Positions 6,633 to 13,873 of a stretch of 23,253 nucleotides of DNA are shown here, piece by piece (position 1 is the first letter of the stretch; every line of letters starts with the position of its first letter). Below the pieces are notes generated by a model. That model saw only the letters and a program-made list of their open reading frames with translations, did no database searches and had not been told where the DNA came from. Position numbers and translations under genes: made by a program. This DNA is from an uncultured Lachnospiraceae bacterium (lineage in GTDB: Bacteria > Bacillota > Clostridia > Lachnospirales > Lachnospiraceae), in NCBI GenBank assembly GCA_910585255.1, contig CAJUEI010000033.1:1-23253 (forward strand). Reading direction: 5' to 3'.

Positions 6633-7814
6633 ATGGCATTAAAAGCATTTTTAATTAAATATGGAGAGATTGGAATTAAGGGAAAGAATCGGTATCTGTT
6701 TGAGGATGCTCTGCTTTCACAGATTCGATTTGCTTTAAGAGATGTAGAAGGAAAATTTTCGGTATCAAAAGAGCAGGGAAGGATTTATGTAGAGGCACAG
6801 GGGGAGTATGACTATGAGGAGACAATAGCTGCTTTAAAGCGGGTGTTTGGAATTGTTGGTATTTGTCCTGTTTTGCAGATTGAAGATAAAGGGTTTGAAG
6901 ATTTAGCGGAGCAGATACTAGATTATATTCGGCAGATAGATCCCGATCCGGCACGGACATTTAAGGTTCATGCCAGAAGGGCGAGAAAGAATTATCCGAT
7001 GGATTCGATGACAATAAATTGTGAGCTTGGGGAGCGGATCTTACGGGAATTTCCTAAGATGCGGGTAGATGTACATCAGCCTCAATTCAATCTTTATGTG
7101 GAAATCCGCAAGCAGATTCATATTTATTCGGAAACGATTCCAGGATGCGGAGGGATGCCGGTTGGAACCAATGGAAAAGCGATGCTGCTGCTTTCTGGAG
7201 GAATTGACAGTCCAGTTGCTGGATGGATGGTGGCAAAGAGAGGTGTGCAGATAGAAGCGACTTATTTTCATGCACCGCCTTATACTTCTGAGCGGGCAAA
7301 GCAGAAAGTGGTGGATTTGGCTGTGCTGGTGGCACGGTATGCAGGACCGATTCGGCTGCATATTGTGAATTTTACGGATATTCAGCTTTATATTTATGAT
7401 CAGTGTCCGCATGAGGAGCTTACGATTATTATGAGGCGGTATATGATGAGAATTGCGGAGCGGATTGCAAAGGAAAGCAATGCACTTGGGCTGATTACTG
7501 GGGAGAGTATCGGGCAGGTTGCCAGTCAGACAATACAGAGTCTTTATGCTACAAATGAGGTTTGCAAGATGCCGGTATTTCGTCCAGTGATAGGGTTTGA
7601 TAAGTTGGAGATTATAGAGATTGCAAAGAAGATTCAGACTTATGAGACTTCGATTCAGCCATTTGAGGATTGCTGTACGATTTTTGTGGCAAAACATCCG
7701 GTGACAAAGCCTAGTTTAAAGGTGATCCAGCGGAGTGAGGAAAAGCTGCAGGAAAAAATAGAGGCTATGGTAGATTTAGCTGTTTCTGGTCGTGAGATTG
7801 TGGTTTGTAAGTAG
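6633..7814 (+). CDS. thiI: tRNA 4-thiouridine synthase
   Basis: A 393-aa enzyme that adenylates U8 of tRNA and inserts sulfur. It has an N-terminal ferredoxin-like domain (KYGEIGIKGKNR), a THUMP domain at about 60-165, and an adenylating PP-loop domain with LLLSGGIDSPVAGW near 185. It ends without the rhodanese domain that carries the persulfide cysteine in E. coli ThiI, the usual short form in Bacillota, where the partner desulfurase is thought to act more directly. TAGGAGCAG lies upstream of the ATG. The stop is followed by the bidirectional terminator at 7829. Confidence 0.95.
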   Translation: MALKAFLIKYGEIGIKGKNRYLFEDALLSQIRFALRDVEGKFSVSKEQGRIYVEAQGEYDYEETIAALKRVFGIVGICPVLQIEDKGFEDLAEQILDYIRQIDPDPARTFKVHARRARKNYPMDSMTINCELGERILREFPKMRVDVHQPQFNLYVEIRKQIHIYSETIPGCGGMPVGTNGKAMLLLSGGIDSPVAGWMVAKRGVQIEATYFHAPPYTSERAKQKVVDLAVLVARYAGPIRLHIVNFTDIQLYIYDQCPHEELTIIMRRYMMRIAERIAKESNALGLITGESIGQVASQTIQSLYATNEVCKMPVFRPVIGFDKLEIIEIAKKIQTYETSIQPFEDCCTIFVAKHPVTKPSLKVIQRSEEKLQEKIEAMVDLAVSGREIVVCK

Positions 7815-7828
7815 AAGATGGGATGCAT

Positions 7829-7871
7829 AAAAAATCAGCTTGAATTTTTAGGGAATTCAGGCTGATTTTTT
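7829..7871. terminator. Bidirectional terminator between thiI and the HPr-like gene
   Basis: AAAAAATCAGCTTGAATT pairs with AATTCAGGCTGATTTTTT, one G-T in an otherwise perfect stem. A-tract and T-tract make it work in both directions. It ends thiI from the left and the minus-strand gene from the right. Confidence 0.9.
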
Positions 7872-7890
7872 GTTATGACCAGAGAGTAAA

Positions 7891-8124
7891 TTATTGGATT
7901 AGATATGGTGCTAATATTTCTAAAATTTCTGCTGCGTCACCTTCTGCATGGATGTTTAAGTCGATTGGTTTGGAAAGATCCAGGCTGAAAATTCCCATAA
8001 TGGATTTTGCGTCAATTACATATCTTCCAGATACCAGGTCAAAGTCAACATCGAATTTGGTAATGTCGTTTACAAAAGATTTTACTTTGTCGATTGAATT
8101 TAAAGAAATTTTAACAGTTTTCAT
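7891..8124 (-). CDS. HPr-family protein without the catalytic histidine
   Basis: A 77-aa protein with the HPr fold. The regulatory-serine region is well kept (KSIMGIFSL, Ser41 matching HPr Ser46), and the C-terminal helix region GDAAEILEILAPYL fits. The active-site segment that in HPr reads GIHARPA is here SIDKVKS: His15 is replaced by Asp12 and Arg17 by another residue. It therefore cannot carry PTS phosphate through His15. It may act as a regulatory HPr variant, as Crh does in B. subtilis; whether Ser41 is phosphorylated is unknown. A strong AAGGAGGG site lies before the ATG at 8124. It is the only clear minus-strand gene and is monocistronic. Confidence 0.85.
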   Translation of the reverse strand: MKTVKISLNSIDKVKSFVNDITKFDVDFDLVSGRYVIDAKSIMGIFSLDLSKPIDLNIHAEGDAAEILEILAPYLIQ

Positions 8125-8181
8125 TGGAAAATCCCTCCTTGTGATTTGATTAATATATAGTATGTACCTTAATACATCATT

Positions 8182-8210
8182 ATAGTAATGGTTTGGGGAT
8201 AAAAAGTCAA
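8182..8210 (-). promoter_or_regulatory. Probable promoter of the HPr-like gene
   Basis: On the minus strand TTGACT (8205-8210) and TACTAT (8182-8187) are 17 bp apart. An overlapping TATAAT (8179-8184) would have a 20-bp spacer. This leaves a leader of about 50 bases before the ATG. Confidence 0.5.
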
Positions 8211-8267
8211 GATGTATTCTTGATAAAATCGGAGGAATGGGATTTATTTGTGAAATGTGTGCGGAGG

Positions 8268-8509
8268 GGACGCCAGAGTGAGGGATGGCAATGCAGTTCC
8301 GCTCTACGGAAAGTAAGAAGCTCTAAGACTTCTGAATTTTGGTGTATCCAGCCGGACGGACCGGGGTGCAATTCGCCCGTACAGCGGGCTAAACACACCC
8401 CTTTTTTTGCCATTCGAGAATGGCAAAAAATCCTAGAGGATCGACAGAAGTCTAAGGGCTTCTAACTTTCCTCCGAAGTCACTGCATTGCCATTCCTCAC
8501 TCTGGCTGT
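8268..8509 (+). repeat. Structured repeat copy 3 (complete, 242 bp, reference copy)
   Basis: Conserved ends are GGACGCCAGAG (8268-8278) and CTCTGGCTGT (8500-8509). Terminal stem P1 pairs 8272-8297 with 8481-8506, 26 bp with one G-T. Next come GTTCCGCTCTACGGAAAG, P2 (GTAAGAAGCTCTAAGACT against the strand around 8445-8466), the ACCGG-type block, P3 GGGGTG/CACCCC (8363-8368 with 8396-8401), P4 GCCCG/CGGGC, and P5, the T-rich hairpin (8402-8430). Long open frames across it on both strands (8193-8465, 8207-8413) are artefacts of the repeat. Confidence 0.9.
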
Positions 8510-8539
8510 TTTTTTCCACAATATAGGTATTGTTTTATT

Positions 8540-8681
8540 TGCTGGCTGTTGGTTTTTTGCTATTTTATATTTATTTAACCTATCAAGGAAGTCCTACGCT
8601 TTTAAGCCGTGAAGGCGAAAGCGGTGGATTGGGGGATTTTCTTGTGTCAGGTGGGGTGCAAGCCTCATCTGATAAGCTGTG
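8540..8681 (+). pseudogene. Possible gene remnant or IS right-end relic (tentative)
   Basis: A frame without ATG reads a hydrophobic stretch (LLAVGFLLFYIYLTY) followed by a polar tail (QGSPTLLSREGESGGLGDF) and a stop near 8681. The DNA at 8590-8640 can form hairpins (CGCTTT with AAAGCG; further on CAGGTGGG with CTCATCTG). The hairpin-rich composition reminds me of the right end of IS200/IS605-type (TnpB) elements, but I could not confirm this and see no transposase. It may be a truncated 3' gene end. Confidence 0.2.
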
Positions 8682-8902
8682 ATAGTAGCATAGGATTATG
8701 AGGAAGTAGCGGAGCGGATTGCGAATATCCGATTTGACTTTGTATTGGAGTATTTTAAATTTTAGTAAAAATGCTCGCAAATGGAGTTTCTTTATTAATT
8801 TTATATTATAAAAGAGTAAGTTAAAATATGGAAAAATAGGATGATTTATTTTTAGGGTATTGTTGGTATAATATAGGATTTATGATATAATGTGTTGTAT
8901 TT

Positions 8903-9064
8903 ATGTATGATTTTATTGAAAGATGTTTGATTGGAAGAACATATCAGCTCTATGATAAAACCTATTTGTCTGGCAGAAATGAAGATGAAAATCAGAGGCT
9001 TGCTGATGTTATATGGTTTTATATATTTTTGATTTTTATTATTATGTATAAAGCAGATGTATAA
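8903..9064 (+). CDS. Possible 53-aa small protein with C-terminal membrane segment (doubtful)
   Basis: The ATG at 8903 opens a frame ending TAA at 9062-9064. Residues 1-35 are charged (MYDFIERCLIGRTYQLYDKT and on); residues 37-49 are strongly hydrophobic (IWFYIFLIFIIMY). A TATAAT at 8886-8891 is so close that the transcript would be nearly leaderless, and there is no Shine-Dalgarno sequence. No family recognised. It may be chance or decayed coding sequence. Confidence 0.2.
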   Translation: MYDFIERCLIGRTYQLYDKTYLSGRNEDENQRLADVIWFYIFLIFIIMYKADV

Positions 9065-9115
9065 AGCAGATTTACTGGCAGTAGAAGGTACGAGAAGATC
9101 TATCAGCAGGAATAG

Positions 9116-9369
9116 ACAGCTGGAGTGGGGAAAAGATTTCTTTTGGCTGTGACTTCGGAGAAAAGTTAGAAGTTCTTAGACTTCTGTCGATCCTCTAGGA
9201 TTTTTTGCCATTCTCGAATGGCAAAAAAAGGGGTGTGTTTAGCCCGCTGTACGGGCGAATTGCACCCCGGTCCGTCCGGTTGGATGCACCAAAATGCAGA
9301 AGTCTTAGAACTTCTTACTTTTTGGAGAGCGGAACAGCCAAAAGAAATCTTTTCCCCACTCTGGCGTCC
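9116..9369 (-). repeat. Structured repeat copy 4 (complete, 254 bp)
   Basis: This complete copy lies in minus orientation, facing copy 3. Terminal stem P1 pairs 9119-9150 with 9334-9365: 32 bp with two wobbles on the + strand and no mismatch. It is 6 bp longer on each side than in copies 2 and 3, which accounts exactly for the extra 12 bp of total length. P2 (9164-9187 with 9296-9318), P3 GGGGTG/CACCCC, P4 and the T-rich hairpin (9203-9230) are all present. Frames such as 9166-9381 and 9205-9399 are repeat artefacts. Confidence 0.9.
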
Positions 9370-9461
9370 GGTTTGGTTCAACCCCAGCGGCTTTTTTAAA
9401 ATATTATCTGAAAGGCAGTGTAAAGGGAAAGGGGACTTGTCAGAATTTGTTTACTTATAGG

Positions 9462-9490
9462 TTGGAATTATTTTTAGAATGTGATACAAT
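9462..9490 (+). promoter_or_regulatory. Promoter of mtaB
   Basis: TTGGAA (9462-9467) and TACAAT (9485-9490) with a 17-bp spacer; an extended -10 TG precedes the -10 by one base. It is the only good promoter between repeat copy 4 and mtaB. Confidence 0.75.
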
Positions 9491-9551
9491 TTATTGGAAT
9501 TTTATCGAAGTGACAGTAACAGTATGGATGAAACGGGAGGGCTTGAAATAG

Positions 9552-10892
9552 ATGAAACGGGCAGCATTTCATAATTTAGGTTGTAAAGTAAATGCATATG
9601 AAACAGAGGCTATGCAGCAGCGGCTAAAAGAAGCGGGATATCAGATTGTGGGGTTTGAGGAAGAGGCAGATGTGTATATTATTAATACTTGTACTGTGAC
9701 GAATATAGCAGATCGCAAATCCAGGCAGATGCTTCACCGTGCAAAGAAGCGAAATCCACAGGCAGTTGTAGTTGCAGCGGGATGTTATGTTCAGGCTTCT
9801 AAAGATGCCTGTGAGGCAGATGATGCGGTGGATCTTGTAATTGGGAATAATCGAAAACATGAGATTGTTTCGATTTTGGAGGCGTTTTGGCAGAGACAGG
9901 TTTTGGAGGATGTAATTGATATTAATTGTACAAAGGAGTATGAGGATATGCCGATTGTTCGCTTGGAGAATCATACCCGTGCAATTGTAAAGGTGCAGGA
10001 TGGATGTAATCAGTTTTGTACGTATTGTATCATTCCCTATGTGCGTGGAAGAGTGAGAAGCAGAACATTAGAGTCGGTATGGAAGGAAGCCGTTGTTTTG
10101 GCAGAGCAGGGATATAAGGAGATTGTACTGACGGGAATTCATTTGTCTTCTTATGGAGTGGATTTTGGGGAGGAAGGAAAGAAGGCAGAGTTACTTTCTT
10201 TGATAAAAGAGCTGCATCGGATTTCCGGGATTGAGAGGATTCGGCTGGGTTCTTTAGAGCCTCGTATTATAACGGAGGAATGGGTTTCGGAACTTTGCCG
10301 GCTGCCCAAGGTGTGTCCGCATTTTCATCTCTCTTTACAGAGTGGGTGCGATTCTGTACTGCAGCGGATGAACCGTCATTATGGTACACAGGAATATTTG
10401 GAAAAGTGTGAAATTTTAAGAAAATTTTATGATAATCCGGCGATTACTACAGATATTATAGTAGGGTTTCCGGGAGAAACAAAAGAGGAATTTTTGGTTA
10501 CAAAAAAATATTTGGAACAGGTTTATTTTTTTGAGATGCATATTTTTAAATATTCTAAGCGGTCTGGTACAAAAGCTGCTGCTTTGCCGAATCAGATAGA
10601 GGAATCGGTTAAGGCGGAACGGAGTAATGAGCTGCTGGAATTGGAAAAGAAGATGTCGGCAGCATATCGGGAGCAGTGGATTGGAAAGACGGTTACGGTT
10701 TTGCTGGAAGAGCTGGCAGCGGTGGGGCAGGTGTATGGCTGGGTTGGATATACTAGAGAATATGTAAAAGTAATTCTTCCGGTTTTTTTTAAGAAAGAGG
10801 AAGAAAAAATACAGGCAGGACAGATTGTAAAGGTAAAGCTGGTTGGATATGTAACAGAAGAAATTTTATTAGGAGAGATTGTTGTATCATAG
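9552..10892 (+). CDS. mtaB: tRNA t6A37 methylthiotransferase
   Basis: A 446-aa radical-SAM enzyme that adds a methylthio group to t6A37 of tRNAs reading ANN codons. The N-terminal UPF0004 domain has the auxiliary-cluster cysteines C11, C47 and C78. The radical-SAM triad is C152, C156 and C159 in GCNQFCTYCIIPYVRGRVRSR-type sequence. A C-terminal TRAM-like domain starts near 380. N-terminus and length fit MtaB (YqeV) better than MiaB. GGGAGG lies about 10 bases before the ATG. In B. subtilis this gene follows prmA-rsmE directly; here iscS-type, thiI and HPr-like genes and two repeats lie between. Confidence 0.93.
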   Translation: MKRAAFHNLGCKVNAYETEAMQQRLKEAGYQIVGFEEEADVYIINTCTVTNIADRKSRQMLHRAKKRNPQAVVVAAGCYVQASKDACEADDAVDLVIGNNRKHEIVSILEAFWQRQVLEDVIDINCTKEYEDMPIVRLENHTRAIVKVQDGCNQFCTYCIIPYVRGRVRSRTLESVWKEAVVLAEQGYKEIVLTGIHLSSYGVDFGEEGKKAELLSLIKELHRISGIERIRLGSLEPRIITEEWVSELCRLPKVCPHFHLSLQSGCDSVLQRMNRHYGTQEYLEKCEILRKFYDNPAITTDIIVGFPGETKEEFLVTKKYLEQVYFFEMHIFKYSKRSGTKAAALPNQIEESVKAERSNELLELEKKMSAAYREQWIGKTVTVLLEELAAVGQVYGWVGYTREYVKVILPVFFKKEEEKIQAGQIVKVKLVGYVTEEILLGEIVVS

Positions 10893-10966
10893 CGATTTAT
10901 TTTAGGTGGAGGATTCGGGAGGAATTTTTTTCAAATAAGAAATATTCATAAAATAAGATAAAAGAC

Positions 10967-10995
10967 TTGCCGAATGGAAAAAATTATATTAAAAT
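10967..10995 (+). promoter_or_regulatory. Probable promoter of the ireB operon
   Basis: TTGCCG (10967-10972), 17-bp spacer, TAAAAT (10990-10995), in the 155-base gap between mtaB and ireB. No terminator is visible after mtaB, so read-through is also possible. Confidence 0.45.
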
Positions 10996-11047
10996 AAGAA
11001 CTAGCAGAATGATACGGAAAATAAGAAGTGACTTGGGGACGATAAAG

Positions 11048-11317
11048 ATGCAAAGTAATTTAAATAATACACAATATTTTAAGGTGGCACAGGAACCACA
11101 GATGGAAGTGTGTGACATATTGGAGAGTGTCTATAAAGCACTAACAGAAAAAGGCTATGATCCGGTAAGTCAGATTGTGGGCTATATTATGTCTGGAGAT
11201 CCTACTTATATCACAAGTCATAAAGGAGCACGCAGTCTGATTATGAAGGTAGAACGTGATGAATTATTGGAAGAAGCATTGCAGTACTATATTCAGAACA
11301 AGCTGCAGAGCAGATAG
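11048..11317 (+). CDS. ireB: IreB-family regulatory phosphoprotein
   Basis: An 89-aa protein (formerly DUF965, YrzL). In Enterococcus IreB is phosphorylated by the Ser/Thr kinase IreK and affects cephalosporin resistance. The block VSQIVGYIMSGDPTYITSHKGAR is the family core. I take the ATG at 11048: the product then has the normal length of about 90 residues and starts MQSNLNNTQYFK. A TTG at 10967 would add a basic, non-conserved extension and coincides with a promoter -35 box. It leads the ireB-ruvX-DUF1292 set, equal to yrzL-yrrK-yrzB of B. subtilis. Confidence 0.92.
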   Translation: MQSNLNNTQYFKVAQEPQMEVCDILESVYKALTEKGYDPVSQIVGYIMSGDPTYITSHKGARSLIMKVERDELLEEALQYYIQNKLQSR

Positions 11318-11353
11318 AATCCTGACAGATTTTTGTAAGGGACTGGAGAACGT

Positions 11354-11788
11354 ATGAGAATAATGGGCCTTGATTATGGCTCTAAAACGGTTGGCGTTGC
11401 TGTAAGTGACGCTCTTTTACTTACTGCACAAGGGATAGAGATTGTCCGCAGAGAGAGGGAAGATAAGCATCGGCAGACGTTGGCTCGTTTGGAGGCATTG
11501 ATAGAAGAATATGATGTGGAGAAGATAGTGTTGGGTTATCCGATTCATATGGATGAGACGGAAGGAATTCGCTGTGAAAAAACCTTGTTGTTTAAGGAAT
11601 TATTGGAGAAAAGAACAGGGTTGGAAGTGGTGTTGTGGGATGAGCGGCTGACTACGGTTGCGGCTTATGAGTGGATGGATGAAGTTGGAATGAAAAAGAG
11701 AGAAGACAGAAAGCAGTATGTGGATATGTTGGCAGCAGTATTGATTCTGCAGGAATATTTGGATGCAAGAAAGAAAGAAACCGTGTAA
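11354..11788 (+). CDS. ruvX: RuvX/YqgF-family RNase H-like nuclease
   Basis: A 144-aa RNase H-fold protein annotated as putative Holliday junction resolvase. In E. coli the family acts in 16S rRNA 5' maturation. It starts MRIMGLDYGSKTVGVAVSD with a catalytic Asp in the first strand. The DERLTT motif lies near 96-101 and an Asp in YVDMLAAVLILQ near the C-terminus, completing the acidic site. The next gene overlaps or abuts its 3' end. Confidence 0.93.
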   Translation: MRIMGLDYGSKTVGVAVSDALLLTAQGIEIVRREREDKHRQTLARLEALIEEYDVEKIVLGYPIHMDETEGIRCEKTLLFKELLEKRTGLEVVLWDERLTTVAAYEWMDEVGMKKREDRKQYVDMLAAVLILQEYLDARKKETV

Positions 11789-11792
11789 AGGA

Positions 11793-12068
11793 ATGGAGAA
11801 AGAATTGGAAAAAATAGTATTTCAGGTACCAGAGACAGAAGAGGAAGTCGAGTTTTATGTTGTAGAAGAGACTAAATTTAATGGAGCACATTATTTGTTG
11901 GTAGTGGAAGACTTAGAGGAAGAGGAGGCTTATCTTTTAAAGGATTTGTCGGAAGAATCGGATACAGAGTCTGTCTATGTGATGGTGGAGGACGATAAGG
12001 AACGGGAGGCTGTTGCAGGGATATTTTCCGAACTTTTAGAGGATATTGAGATAGAAGCAAAACAGTGA
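11793..12068 (+). CDS. DUF1292 (YrzB-like) acidic protein
   Basis: A strongly acidic small protein of 91 aa from the ATG at 11793 (MEKELEKIVFQ). An in-frame ATG at 11763 with AGGA 8 bases upstream would give 101 aa and overlap ruvX by 26 bases. The first start matches typical family N-termini; the second has better ribosome-binding-site spacing. The core EVEFYVVEETKFNGAHYLLVVED and the end VAGIFSELLEDIEIE fit DUF1292. Function unknown; the gene travels with ireB and ruvX across Bacillota. In related clostridia I recall a Fur-type gene following here, but none is present. Confidence 0.85.
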   Translation: MEKELEKIVFQVPETEEEVEFYVVEETKFNGAHYLLVVEDLEEEEAYLLKDLSEESDTESVYVMVEDDKEREAVAGIFSELLEDIEIEAKQ

Positions 12069-12097
12069 GAGTTTTGTTTGATAAAGGAAAGTTAGAT

Positions 12098-12187
12098 ATG
12101 ATAGGGGCATTTATGTGGATGATAGGGACAGAAGAGAAGAAACAGAAAAAGAAGTATCATGCAGGAGGTGCTATGTTTGAAGAATGA
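12098..12187 (+). CDS. Possible 29-aa leader ORF overlapping the rnj start
   Basis: AAAGGAAA followed after 8 bases by ATG (12098) opens a 29-codon frame (MIGAFMWMIG, then a lysine-rich stretch) that stops at 12185-12187, 11 bases inside the RNase J gene in another frame. Such an overlap could couple translation to the TTG start of rnj. No homology recognised; the frame may be chance. Confidence 0.25.
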   Translation: MIGAFMWMIGTEEKKQKKKYHAGGAMFEE

Positions 12188-13844
12188 AAATCATTCAAGA
12201 GTGAAAATCATTCCTCTGGGAGGATTAGAAGCAATTGGAATGAATATGACTGTTATCGAATTTGAAGACAGTATTATTGTTGTGGATTGTGGGATGTCTT
12301 TTCCAAGTGATGATATGTTAGGAATTGATCTGGTGATTCCAGATATTAGTTATTTAAGAGAGCATATTACAAAAGTGAAAGGATTTGTGATTACCCATGG
12401 ACATGAAGATCATATTGGTGCACTGCCCTATGTATTAAAGGATATTAGTGCACCAATCTATGCAACAAAGCTGACAATGGGACTGATTGAACATAAATTA
12501 AAAGAACATAATCTGATGAAGAATACCAAGCGAAAGGTGGTAAAACATGGACAGTCCATTAATTTAGGCTGTTTTCGGATTGAGTTTATTCGGACAAATC
12601 ACAGTATTGCAGATGCAGCTGCACTTGCTATCTATACGCCGGCGGGGATTTTGATTCATACAGGAGATTTTAAAGTGGATTATACACCGGTATTCGGCGA
12701 TATGATTGATTTGCAGCGGTTTGGTGAGATCGGGAAAAAAGGGGTGCTGGCGTTGATGTGTGACAGTACCAATGCCATTCGTCCGGGGTTTACGATGTCA
12801 GAACGCACAGTGGGAAGAACATTTGACAATATTTTTGCCGAACATACGATGAATCGGATTATTGTGGCAACATTTGCTTCTAATGTAGATCGGGTACAGC
12901 AGATTGTAAATTCTGCCGATAAATATGGAAGAAAGGTTGTGATAGAAGGAAGAAGTATGGTAAATGTAATCGGAACGGCAAGTGAGTTAGGCTATATCAA
13001 TATTCCAGAAGATGTGTTGATTGATATTGAAAATATGAAGAATTACTCGGATGAGCAGTTAGTTTTAATTACAACGGGAAGTCAGGGTGAGTCGATGGCG
13101 GCACTTTCTAGAATGGCTTCTTCGATTCATAGAAAGGTAACAATTAAGCCGAATGATGTGGTAATTTTAAGTTCTACTCCAATTCCGGGCAATGAAAAGG
13201 CTGTTTCGAAAGTCATTAATGAATTGTCTATGAAGGGGGCAAAAGTAATCTTTCAAGATACCCATGTATCGGGACATGCCTGTCAGGAAGAGATTAAGCT
13301 GATTTATTCTTTGGTGCGTCCAAAGTATGCCATTCCGGTACACGGTGAATTTCGTCATTTAAAGGAACAGGCAGAGATTGTCAATAGTTTAGGAATTCCA
13401 AAGGAAAATATCTTTATCTTAATGAATGGAGATGTATTGGAATTGGGGGAGGAACGCGGCGGGATAACCGGGCATGTACAGACAGGAGGAATCTTTGTAG
13501 ACGGGCTTGGAGTTGGCGATGTAGGGAATATTGTACTTCGGGATAGACAAAACCTGTCAGAAAATGGTATTATAATAGTGGTGCTGACATTGGAAAAATA
13601 TAGCAATCAATTACTTGCAGGACCGGATATTGTGTCCCGTGGATTTGTCTATGTCAGGGAATCGGAAGATTTAATGGAGGAAGCACATAAGATTGTAATG
13701 GATGCAGTAGAAGATTGTCTGGGAAGAAATGTTTCAGACTGGGGAAAGATTAAAAATATTATTAAAGAAAGTTTAAATGACTTTTTATGGAAAAGAATGA
13801 AACGCAATCCAATTATTCTCCCGATTATTATGGAAGTAGAATAA
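12177..13844 (+). CDS. rnj: Ribonuclease J
   Basis: A 555-aa metallo-beta-lactamase/beta-CASP ribonuclease with 5'-3' exo- and endonuclease activity, central to mRNA decay and rRNA maturation. The zinc motif is HGHEDHIG (74-81), with further metal ligands in TNHSIADA and THVSGHA, and a beta-CASP domain in the middle. I choose the TTG at 12177: AGGAGG (12163-12168) is 8 bases away and the product starts MKNENHSRVKIIPLGGLE. The ATG at 12159 would place that ribosome binding site inside the gene. The weak TTG start and the overlapping small ORF suggest modest, possibly coupled translation. Confidence 0.95.
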   Translation: MKNENHSRVKIIPLGGLEAIGMNMTVIEFEDSIIVVDCGMSFPSDDMLGIDLVIPDISYLREHITKVKGFVITHGHEDHIGALPYVLKDISAPIYATKLTMGLIEHKLKEHNLMKNTKRKVVKHGQSINLGCFRIEFIRTNHSIADAAALAIYTPAGILIHTGDFKVDYTPVFGDMIDLQRFGEIGKKGVLALMCDSTNAIRPGFTMSERTVGRTFDNIFAEHTMNRIIVATFASNVDRVQQIVNSADKYGRKVVIEGRSMVNVIGTASELGYINIPEDVLIDIENMKNYSDEQLVLITTGSQGESMAALSRMASSIHRKVTIKPNDVVILSSTPIPGNEKAVSKVINELSMKGAKVIFQDTHVSGHACQEEIKLIYSLVRPKYAIPVHGEFRHLKEQAEIVNSLGIPKENIFILMNGDVLELGEERGGITGHVQTGGIFVDGLGVGDVGNIVLRDRQNLSENGIIIVVLTLEKYSNQLLAGPDIVSRGFVYVRESEDLMEEAHKIVMDAVEDCLGRNVSDWGKIKNIIKESLNDFLWKRMKRNPIILPIIMEVE

Positions 13845-13873
13845 GGGCTTAACAGTGAGAGGGGCAGAAAGTG

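Larger units (their letters stand above)
8510..9115. other. Gene-poor interval between convergent repeats 3 and 4
   Basis: About 600 AT-rich bases enclosed by two facing repeats. They hold a frame open from about 8540 to a stop near 8681 without an ATG, and a 53-codon ORF at 8903-9064, both doubtful. The stretch 8585-8690 is more GC-rich and hairpin-rich than its surroundings and may be the remnant of a mobile element. I see no clear gene. Confidence 0.6.

Noticed and set aside
7041..7697. 218-codon open frame on the minus strand within thiI
   Set aside because: Antisense shadow of the well-supported thiI; His/Asn/Leu-rich low-complexity product.
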